A stretch of DNA of 17,205 nt from positions 1 through 17,205 of the forward strand of contig DATHSN010000224.1 in assembly GCA_035464115.1 (NCBI GenBank). The letters are read 5' to 3'. This stretch comes from DATHSN01 sp035464115. GTDB taxonomy: Bacteria > Actinomycetota > Acidimicrobiia > Acidimicrobiales > SKKL01. The stretch's first letter is position 1. Every line of letters starts with the position of its first letter. The translations under genes were made by a program, and so were the position numbers. A model generated the notes under the pieces. It saw only the letters and a list, made by a program, of their open reading frames with translations, was not told where the DNA came from and made no database searches. This document shows, piece by piece, positions 6,456 through 12,356 of the stretch.

Positions 6456-7451
6456 TCACGCGCTCTTGCGAGCGGCCTTCTTCGCGGGGGCCTTCTTGGC
6501 GGTGGCCTTCTTGGCCGGGGCCTTCGAGGCCGACGCCTTCTTGGCCGGGGCCTTCGAGGAGGTGGCCTTCGAGGCGGGCGCCTTCTCGGCCGACGTCGCC
6601 TTCCGCGACCGCCGTGCCGGACGGGCCTCGCCCTCGTCGGTCGCTGCGCTGCTCGACGGGTGGCGGCCCCGCGCCTGTTGGCGCTGTTCGACGCTGGCCT
6701 CCAGCGCGGCCATCAGGTCGATGACCGGGGCGCCGGCCTCGACCTCGGGAGTGACCACGGCCTCCTCGCCGGCGGCCTTGCTCTCGATGAGGGCGAGGAC
6801 CCGCTCGCGATGGGTGTCGCGGTGCTTCTCGGGCTCGAACTCGGTCTCGAGCGACGAGATGAGCTGCTCGGCCAGGACGAGCTCGCGCTCGGTGATGTCG
6901 ACGGCGTCGAGCTGCTCGAGCTCGGGGATCTGCGACGGGGGGTTGATCTCGTCGGCCCAGCTCATGGTGGACAGCACGAGGTACCCGTCGACCGAGCGGA
7001 CCGCGGCGAGGTACTGCTTCTGGCGCATCACGAACCGGGCGATGGCCACCTTGCCGGCGTCGTCGAGGGCCCGGGCCAACAGGGCGTACGGCTTCGCCGC
7101 GCCGGCCGGGGCCAACCAGTAGGCCCGGTCGTAGTACACGGGGTCGATGTCGGCGAGGTCGACGAACTCCTCGATGTCGATGGTGTCCGAGGCCCGTGGG
7201 TCGAGGGCCTCGAGCTCGTCGTCGGTGACCACCACGTACTGCCCCGAGGACACCTCGTAGCCCTTCACGATGTCGGAGCGCGGCACCTCGCTGCCGTCGG
7301 CCGACGACACGAGCTTCTGGCGGACACGCGAGCCGGTGCGCTCGTCGAGCTGGTTGAAGCGCACGGTCTTGGGGCTGACCGCGTTGTAGAGCTTCACCGG
7401 GATGCTGACCAGCCCGAAGCTGATCGCTCCACTCCAGATCGCGCGAGGCAT
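6456..7451 (-). CDS. ku: Ku homodimer, non-homologous end-joining DNA-end-binding protein
   Basis: The 331-residue protein starts with the highly typical MPRAIWSGAISFGLVSIPVK and continues with KGYEV, DPVYYDRAYWLAP, ALIESKAAGEE and a core of about 260 residues. Bacterial Ku forms a ring-shaped homodimer that threads onto double-strand breaks and recruits the ligase LigD. The last 42 residues are a basic tail of four units of about 10 residues (KAPASKATSS, KAPAKKASAS, KAPAKKATAK, KAPAKKA), like the lysine-rich tails of mycobacterial Ku that add DNA contacts. No ligD is present in the window. ATG 7451 has GGAGGG just upstream. A hairpin at 7470-7503 overlaps its putative promoter. It converges with the anti-sigma gene. 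Confidence 0.96.
   Translation of the reverse strand: MPRAIWSGAISFGLVSIPVKLYNAVSPKTVRFNQLDERTGSRVRQKLVSSADGSEVPRSDIVKGYEVSSGQYVVVTDDELEALDPRASDTIDIEEFVDLADIDPVYYDRAYWLAPAGAAKPYALLARALDDAGKVAIARFVMRQKQYLAAVRSVDGYLVLSTMSWADEINPPSQIPELEQLDAVDITERELVLAEQLISSLETEFEPEKHRDTHRERVLALIESKAAGEEAVVTPEVEAGAPVIDLMAALEASVEQRQQARGRHPSSSAATDEGEARPARRSRKATSAEKAPASKATSSKAPAKKASASKAPAKKATAKKAPAKKAARKSA
6459..6584 (-). repeat. Coding repeat, Ku C-terminal Lys/Ala/Pro tail
   Basis: Four imperfect 30-bp units encode KAPASKATSS, KAPAKKASAS, KAPAKKATAK and KAPAKKA plus ARKSA. On the plus strand it appears as recurring TTCTTGGCCGGGGCCTTC. It is an in-frame protein repeat of histone-H1-like character, probably variable in copy number between strains. 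Confidence 0.85.
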
Positions 7452-7469
7452 GGTCCCTCCGATGGGCGT

Positions 7470-7503
7470 CCGGCCGCCCGGAGACGCTACTCCGGACGGC
7501 CGG
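7470..7503. promoter_or_regulatory. Strong dyad spanning the putative ku -10 (operator or csbD terminator)
   Basis: CCGGCCG (7470-7476) pairs with CGGCCGG (7497-7503) and CCGGAG (7478-7483) with CTCCGG (7490-7495), separated by one mismatch on each side (C7477/A7496) and a 6-base loop. The loop, read on the minus strand, is TAGCGT, a TAnnnT hexamer placed to give a leader of about 25 nt containing the ku ribosome binding site. It may end transcription of the csbD-like gene (stop at 7542), act as an operator for ku, or both. Confidence 0.55.
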
Positions 7504-7541
7504 ACCGGTCGATCAGCTCGTGGTGGTCGAGGACCGATGGA

Positions 7542-7736
7542 TCAGTCCTTGTCACCGCCGCGCAGCTTGTCGACGGCGTCGCGGGCCTTGTCGACGCCCT
7601 CGCTCACCTTCTCCTTGGCGGTGGCGGCGGCGCGATCCATCTTGCCCTCGCGCTTCATCTCCTCGTTGCCGGTGAGATCGCCACCGGCCTCCTTCATGCG
7701 GCCCTTGGCCTCGTCGATGCGCTCGTCACGAGCCAT
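7542..7736 (-). CDS. CsbD-like general stress protein
   Basis: This 64-residue, highly charged protein (MARDERIDEAKGRMKEAGGD, then LTGNEEMKREGKMDRAAATA and KEKVSEGVDK) matches the CsbD family: a short helical protein with a 'GK.KE..G..TGn.....eGk.dq..G' pattern. In Bacillus the namesake is under general-stress sigma control; biochemical function is unknown. ATG 7736 is preceded by GAGGAGG at a suitable distance, while the longer upstream frame is non-coding in character. It lies between Ku and the SSI-like lipoprotein on the same strand. Confidence 0.85.
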   Translation of the reverse strand: MARDERIDEAKGRMKEAGGDLTGNEEMKREGKMDRAAATAKEKVSEGVDKARDAVDKLRGGDKD

Positions 7737-7804
7737 GTCGGACCTCCTCGGTCGTCGTCGTGGTCGACCAGCACCTACCCGGTGCCCCGCGCCGGAAACG
7801 AGCG

Positions 7805-8344
7805 CTACTCGGGCTCGACGGGCTCGGGCAGCAGGCTCTGGAGGGAGTCCCAGCGGTCGATGCCGCACGCGTCGGTGCGGTCGAGCTCGGCGTCGATCGG
7901 CTCGCCGGCGACGGTGCCGGTGATGGTGGCGACGCTCGGCCCGCCGTACACCTCGGCGCACACCTGATCCGCGGGCGGGGAGGCGAGCGCGGCGAGCACC
8001 GCCTCGTCGCTCAGCGCGGCGCACGCCTCGCCGGCGGCGTCCTCGAACCAGCCGGTGCCGTCGGCGGCCTCGCCGTCGCCACCGTCGCCCTGGGAGCAGC
8101 TCAGGGTGGCCGTGCCCTCGGCGTCGGGGGCGTCGGACGTGCCCGCGGTGATCGTCAGATCGGCGTCCAGCGTGACCAGCCCGCCCCCCGGAGCGCTGAT
8201 CGTCGTCGCGGGGTCGGTGTCGCCGGGCCCCGTCGCGGTGTCGTCGTCGTCGCCGCAGCCGGCTGCGGCGAGCGCGAGCACCGCGATCACGGCGATCACC
8301 AGCCCGGTGCGGGAGCGGGGTCGTGAGCGGGACGGGGTGCGCAT
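7805..8344 (-). CDS. Secreted lipoprotein with subtilisin-inhibitor-like (SSI) domain
   Basis: The 179-residue protein begins with a basic N-terminus and a hydrophobic stretch LVIAVIAVLALAAAGC, a lipobox ending at Cys30, followed by GDDDD: a lipoprotein anchored outside the cell. The remainder carries four cysteines (about C83, C108, C129, C160) in an arrangement like Streptomyces subtilisin inhibitors: TLSCS, ACAALSDEAV, VCAEVYGGPSVATITGTVAG, then TDACGIDRWD. SSI proteins make two disulfides and block extracellular serine proteases with a reactive loop; lipoprotein members are widespread in actinobacteria and mostly untested. Whether this one inhibits proteases is inference. ATG 8344 has a hexamer TATCAA 6 nt upstream, suggesting a leaderless message. 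The LuxR-type gene ends 30 bp upstream on the same strand. Confidence 0.72.
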   Translation of the reverse strand: MRTPSRSRPRSRTGLVIAVIAVLALAAAGCGDDDDTATGPGDTDPATTISAPGGGLVTLDADLTITAGTSDAPDAEGTATLSCSQGDGGDGEAADGTGWFEDAAGEACAALSDEAVLAALASPPADQVCAEVYGGPSVATITGTVAGEPIDAELDRTDACGIDRWDSLQSLLPEPVEPE

Positions 8345-8350
8345 GCCTGG

Positions 8351-8356
8351 TTGATA
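8351..8356 (-). promoter_or_regulatory. Possible -10 of the SSI-like lipoprotein gene
   Basis: On the minus strand TATCAA stands 6 nt before ATG 8344, the leaderless spacing seen elsewhere in the window. The last base departs from TAnnnT. Confidence 0.3.
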
Positions 8357-8373
8357 CCCGTTCAGGTGAGGAT

Positions 8374-11166
8374 CTACCCCTGGACGCCGACCCCCTCGCG
8401 GGTCACCCAGGAGGCCAGCTCGGTGCGGTTGGCCAGCCCGAGCTTGGCGAGCATGTTCGACACGTGGACCGACGCGGTCTTGGTGGAGATGACGAGCCGA
8501 TCGGCGATCTGGCCGTTGGTGAGCCCCTCGGCCACGAGCAGCGCCACCTCCCGCTCGCGGTTGGTGAGATCGGGGCCCACGGCGCGCCGCGCGTCGGTGT
8601 CGGGCGACAGCCGACGGGCCAGCGCCACGGCGTCGTCGCGGCGCGGCCCCGGCCAACGGTCGAGCAGGGTGACGGCCGCGTCGACGTGGGCACGCGCCGC
8701 CGTGCGGTCGGCGAGCGCCGCCAGGCGGGCCAGGGCCAAGTGCGCCTCGGCCTGCAGGTGGGGCGGGAGGACCGGTCGGTCGGGATCGGAGCGGCGCAGC
8801 GCCTCGGCGAGCAGCGTGCGCGCCTCGTCGACCTGCCCGGACGCCTCGGCCAGCCACCCTCGGGTCGCGAGGGTGAGCGGCATCCACAGCTCGCCCTCCT
8901 GGGCGACGGCCCGCACGGCGCGGTCGAGCACGTCGACCGGCACGCCGACGTGGACGAGGTCGCGCCAGGCGTAGGCCAGCACCCCGCGCACCTCGTGGAC
9001 GCCGAAGGGTCGGACGTCGAGGTCGGCGAGCCGGGCCGTGGCCGTGCTGCGGTCGCCCTGGCGCGCCGCCACCCACGCCAGCAGCACCGAGTGGGTGGCG
9101 CACCCAGCGGTCGGCTCCCGGTCGAGGGATGCGGCCAGCTCGCCGGCTGCCGCGACGTCGCCGACCTCCATGTGCACCACGACGCGGAGCAGGTCGTCGT
9201 TGGGGATGGTGAGGTGCCCCCTCAGCTGACTGAGGTGGGCGTGGGCCTCGAGCAGGTCGCCCTCGTCGATGGCCAGCTCGGCCAGCTTCGTGCGGTAGAC
9301 GGTGGTGACGAAGGTGTCGAAGCCCGCCTGCTCGGCGTGACGGCGCAGCCGCTCCACCACGGCCCGGCGATCGTCGATGTCGAGCGTGCCCGGGAGACCG
9401 ACGAGGTTGGTGAGCGCCCGCACCGCCACGACGTGGTCGCCGACCTGCTCGGCCAGCTCGACCGCGTCGAGCAGCGCCCGTGACCCGGCGTCGACGTCCT
9501 CGCCGACGAGCAGCGCCGATCCGTGCTCGACCAGCACCGCGGCCCGGGCCGCCGGTGAGCCGAGCGCGTCGGCGTCGGCGAGGGCGCGCGCCGTCCACGC
9601 CAGCGCATCGTCGACCCGGCTGGCGAGCATGTGGTGCTGGGCCACCGCGGCGAGCGCCCGGACCCGCTCCTCGCCGGCGGCCAGCGCGTCGATCTGGTCG
9701 ACCAGGGCGGCGACCGCCCGGGCCTCGTCGTTGGTGTCGCCCCGCTCCCAGCTGAGCCGCACGAGCAGACGCAGCGCGGCGCTGCGGGTGTCGGGGTCGG
9801 TGGCGCGCCGCTCGAGGCGGCGGGCGTGGTCGACCGCCTCGTCGTGGAGCCCCACCAACCACGCCGAGCGGGCGGCGAGCTCGAGCAGCTCGAGGTGGTC
9901 GGGTTGCTCGGCGAGACCGAGCTCGGCCAGCTGGAGGGCCTGGTGGCTGGCGCCGCGGTGCAGGTACTGGCGGGCGCCGGTGAGGGCCGCGGCCACCGCG
10001 TCGTCGTAGCGGGCGGCGCCCTCGGCGTGGTGGGCCCGGGCCGCCCAGTCGTCGGAGTCGGTCGCCACGAGGGCGTCGTGGGCCCGCTCGTGGAGCCGAC
10101 GCCGCTCCCGGCCGAGCAGGCCGGCCGCGACCGTCTCGCGCAACAGGTCGTGGCGCCACACGAACCGGTCGGTCTCGCGCTCGACGAGCACGGCGCGGTC
10201 GACCAGCTCGCGCAGGGCCCCGATGAGCGCGCGCTCGTCGAGGGCGGTGACCGCGCCCAGCAGGTCGAACTCGAGGCCGGTGGGCATGACCGATGCGGCC
10301 TCGGCGACGCAGCGGGCCTCCTCGGAGAGGCCGTCGAGCACGGGGCGCAGCGTCTCGGCCAGGTTCCACGGCAGCGCGGCGGTGGCCAGGTCCTCGCAGT
10401 CGCAGTCGGGACGGGCGGCGAGGAGGGCCTCGAGGAAGAAGGGGTTGCCGCCGGTGCGATGGGTGAGCACCGACACCGTGCGGTGGTCGATCGCGCCGCC
10501 GGTGACGGCCTCGACGAACTGGGCGACGGCGTCACGGTCGAAGGGGGCCAGGCGGAGGTGCACCACGGGCTGGCGCCGCTCGATCCGCGCCAGCACGTCG
10601 GCCGCCGGGTGGCGCGACCCGAGCTCCTCGGGCCGGTAGGTGCCGATGAGCGACACCGGGCCCTCGAGCAGGGCCAGGCGGTCGAACACCTCGAGGCTCT
10701 CGCCGTCGGCCCAGTGGAGGTCCTCGAGCACGACGAGCAGGCGCCGGTCGCCGACGAGGGCAGCCACCACGTCGCCGGCGGCGCGCACGAGCTCCTCGGC
10801 GGCGGGGCGCTCACCGTCGCCCGGGCTGAGCCCGGGGGCCACGGGCGCCAGGAGGTGGCGGACGGCGTCGGCGCGGCCCTCGAGCTCGACGGGGAGGCCG
10901 TCCCACCGGCGCACCAGCGGTTCCACCGCGCTGAGCAGCACCGAGAACGGTCGGCCGAGGCTGCCCGGCGCGGCGACACCGACGATCGACGGCACGCCCG
11001 CCTCGGCGAGGAGCTCCTGCACCAGGCGGGTCTTGCCGACGCCGGCCTCACCGCCGACCAGAGCCACCCGCGCCGGGTGGGTCGCGTCGATGACACCGGC
11101 GAGCTGGCTGAGCTCGGCGGTGCGGGCCACCAGACGGGGAGCGAGGCCGGCGCGGCCGATGACCAT
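8374..11166 (-). CDS. LuxR-family transcriptional regulator with STAND ATPase domain (LAL type)
   Basis: The 930-residue protein has an N-terminal ATPase with Walker A GGEAGVGKT (38-46) and Walker B LLVVLEDLHWAD (about 143-154), a long helical tetratricopeptide-like middle rich in Leu/Ala/Glu, and a C-terminal LuxR helix-turn-helix (about 867-925: LTNREREVALLVAEGLTNGQ, IADRLVISTKTASVHVSNML). This is the LAL/MalT-type architecture: a large ATP-dependent activator that binds an inducer through its repeats and DNA through the HTH. Targets cannot be read from sequence. ATG 11166 (MVIGRAGLAPRLVART) is chosen since TACGCT lies 7 nt upstream and the family starts with such a segment; longer frames run through the gene upstream. 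The small ORF at 11184-11450 lies directly upstream on the same strand. Confidence 0.93.
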   Translation of the reverse strand: MVIGRAGLAPRLVARTAELSQLAGVIDATHPARVALVGGEAGVGKTRLVQELLAEAGVPSIVGVAAPGSLGRPFSVLLSAVEPLVRRWDGLPVELEGRADAVRHLLAPVAPGLSPGDGERPAAEELVRAAGDVVAALVGDRRLLVVLEDLHWADGESLEVFDRLALLEGPVSLIGTYRPEELGSRHPAADVLARIERRQPVVHLRLAPFDRDAVAQFVEAVTGGAIDHRTVSVLTHRTGGNPFFLEALLAARPDCDCEDLATAALPWNLAETLRPVLDGLSEEARCVAEAASVMPTGLEFDLLGAVTALDERALIGALRELVDRAVLVERETDRFVWRHDLLRETVAAGLLGRERRRLHERAHDALVATDSDDWAARAHHAEGAARYDDAVAAALTGARQYLHRGASHQALQLAELGLAEQPDHLELLELAARSAWLVGLHDEAVDHARRLERRATDPDTRSAALRLLVRLSWERGDTNDEARAVAALVDQIDALAAGEERVRALAAVAQHHMLASRVDDALAWTARALADADALGSPAARAAVLVEHGSALLVGEDVDAGSRALLDAVELAEQVGDHVVAVRALTNLVGLPGTLDIDDRRAVVERLRRHAEQAGFDTFVTTVYRTKLAELAIDEGDLLEAHAHLSQLRGHLTIPNDDLLRVVVHMEVGDVAAAGELAASLDREPTAGCATHSVLLAWVAARQGDRSTATARLADLDVRPFGVHEVRGVLAYAWRDLVHVGVPVDVLDRAVRAVAQEGELWMPLTLATRGWLAEASGQVDEARTLLAEALRRSDPDRPVLPPHLQAEAHLALARLAALADRTAARAHVDAAVTLLDRWPGPRRDDAVALARRLSPDTDARRAVGPDLTNREREVALLVAEGLTNGQIADRLVISTKTASVHVSNMLAKLGLANRTELASWVTREGVGVQG

Positions 11167-11173
11167 GCGCCGG

Positions 11174-11179
11174 AGCGTA
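11174..11179 (-). promoter_or_regulatory. -10 of the LuxR-type regulator (leaderless)
   Basis: On the minus strand TACGCT is 7 nt from the ATG at 11166, matching the TAnnnT geometry seen before other genes. It begins just after the stop codon of the small upstream ORF, so the regulator can be transcribed on its own. Confidence 0.5.
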
Positions 11180-11183
11180 CCGA

Positions 11184-11450
11184 TCAGCGGACGTCCGCTC
11201 CGGCCGCGGCGCCCACCAGCTCCCGGCGGGCGGCGGGGGCCGATGCGGTGCCGGGGCCACCCGGCGCGGCGGGGACCGGTCCGCCGATCGACGTCGGGCG
11301 GGTCGCCGTGGGGCGGCCCCGGCCGGCGAGTCGACGGGCCAGGCGCTCGCCCAGCGCGGGGCGGGTGCGCAGCCTGCGGGCCTCGGCGTCGGCGAGCAGG
11401 GTCCGGGAGCGGTCGAGGTGCAGGTCGTAGGTGTGGACGAACGGGATCAC
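11184..11450 (-). CDS. Small hypothetical protein
   Basis: This 88-residue product is not recognised. The first half (MIPFVHTYDLHLDRSRTLLA, then DAEARRLRTRPALGERLARR) looks like one amphipathic basic helix; the second half is Gly/Pro/Ala-rich and probably disordered. There is no signal peptide, metal site or transmembrane segment. GTG 11450 is supported by AGGAG 6 nt upstream. The gene ends 17 bp before the LuxR-type start and may share its transcript. It faces the HhH-GPD gene across a region with a strong inverted repeat. Coding status rests on the ribosome binding site, coherent N-terminal half and lack of a competing frame. Confidence 0.6.
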   Translation of the reverse strand: MIPFVHTYDLHLDRSRTLLADAEARRLRTRPALGERLARRLAGRGRPTATRPTSIGGPVPAAPGGPGTASAPAARRELVGAAAGADVR

Positions 11451-11493
11451 GGCGGTCTCCTGGATCGGGTGGCTGAGACCCAGGATGCGCCCC

Positions 11494-11538
11494 TGAGGTA
11501 GCGCCCCGCATCGGGCGGGTGCCGTAGGCGCTACCTCA
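11494..11538. promoter_or_regulatory. Perfect 12-bp inverted repeat in divergent region
   Basis: TGAGGTAGCGCC (11494-11505) and GGCGCTACCTCA (11527-11538) are exact complements separated by 21 bases; arm centres are 33 bp apart, about three helical turns. A further direct copy of GGTAGCGCCC lies at 11600-11609, 24 bp before the HhH-GPD start codon. As the element is upstream of two divergent genes, a terminator is unlikely; a paired regulator-binding site is the best reading. The rest of 11451-11632 holds the ribosome binding sites of both genes and nothing else I recognise. Confidence 0.55.
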
Positions 11539-11632
11539 TTTCTCGCGATCTCTCGATCTGTGCGCCGCGGCGGTCCTCGACTGGCGGCGGACCGAACGGG
11601 GTAGCGCCCGAGACGACGACCGAGGAGGAGCC

Positions 11633-12286
11633 GTGGCCCGACCGTCGACCGATGCCGTGCTCGAGGTGCTGCGGGACCGCTACGGGCGCACCTTCGCCCG
11701 CGAGGCGGGCATCACGCTGCAGGACACCCCGTCGCCGCTGTTCCGCCTCCTGTGCCTGTCGATCCTCGTGAGCGCCCGGATCAGCTCCGACATCGCCCTC
11801 GCCGCCACGAGGGCCCTCGCCGCGGCGGGCTGGACCACGGTCGAGAAGATGGCGTCATCGTCGTGGGAGGAGCGGACCACGGTGCTGAACGAGGCGGGCT
11901 ACGCCCGCTACGACGAGTCGACGGCCCGGATGCTGGGCGACACCGCCGAGCTGGTGCTCGCCCGCTGGCACGGTGACCTGCGCGAGATGCGCGAGGAGGC
12001 CGAGCGCGATCCCGACCGGATCCACGCCCTGGTGCAGGAGGCCAAGGGGATCGGGGCGGTGGGCGCCGACGTGTTCTGCCGTGAGGCCCAGCACGTGTGG
12101 AGCGAGCTGCGACCGTTCGCCGACGACCGGGTGCTCGGTCCGGCCGAGCGGCTCGGCCTCGGGGGGTCGCCCGAGGGGCTGGCCGAGCACGCCGGCACCG
12201 ACGACCTGTCGGAGGTGGCGGCCGCCATCGTCCGCGCCGAGCTCGACCACGCCATCGACGACGTGCTGGCAGCCGCGGCGGGGTGA
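11633..12286 (+). CDS. HhH-GPD/endonuclease III-like protein
   Basis: The 217-residue protein resembles a small endonuclease III-type HhH-GPD fold: helical N-half with LFRLLCLSILVSARISSDIA, then a helix-hairpin-helix-like KGIGAVGADVFCREA (residues about 138-152), then FADDRVLGPAERLGL where family members carry the catalytic aspartate. The lysine that bifunctional glycosylases hold in the HhH loop (GVGRKTA in EndoIII) is absent, and the C-terminal four-cysteine iron-sulfur loop is missing. It may be a monofunctional glycosylase or a non-catalytic DNA-binding relative; the target base is unknown. GTG 11633 has a strong GAGGAGGAG ribosome binding site. It is divergent from the small ORF across the inverted repeat. 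Confidence 0.68.
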   Translation: MARPSTDAVLEVLRDRYGRTFAREAGITLQDTPSPLFRLLCLSILVSARISSDIALAATRALAAAGWTTVEKMASSSWEERTTVLNEAGYARYDESTARMLGDTAELVLARWHGDLREMREEAERDPDRIHALVQEAKGIGAVGADVFCREAQHVWSELRPFADDRVLGPAERLGLGGSPEGLAEHAGTDDLSEVAAAIVRAELDHAIDDVLAAAAG

Positions 12287-12342
12287 CCGGTCGGGACCCG
12301 GCCGACGCCGCGCCGAGCCGGGACCATCGGCGGTGCCCGGTC

Positions 12343-12348
12343 TAGGGT
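12343..12348 (+). promoter_or_regulatory. -10 of the arylsulfotransferase gene (leaderless)
   Basis: TAGGGT lies 8 nt before ATG 12357. The same hexamer and spacing recur before the PPK2 gene, so transcription probably begins at or next to the start codon. Confidence 0.55.
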
Positions 12349-12356
12349 CGGCGGCC

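Noticed and set aside
6459..6584. Regular repeats that could suggest a CRISPR or tandem-repeat locus
   Set aside because: Units are contiguous, in frame and encode the Ku lysine-rich tail; there are no spacers.
8374..11511. Longer form of the LuxR-type protein starting upstream of 11166
   Set aside because: The extension is Arg/Pro-rich, overlaps the small ORF in another frame and has no family match; TACGCT supports ATG 11166.
11546..11559. Direct repeat CGATCT spaced by 8 bp
   Set aside because: Too short and without partner sites to be treated as a regulatory element.
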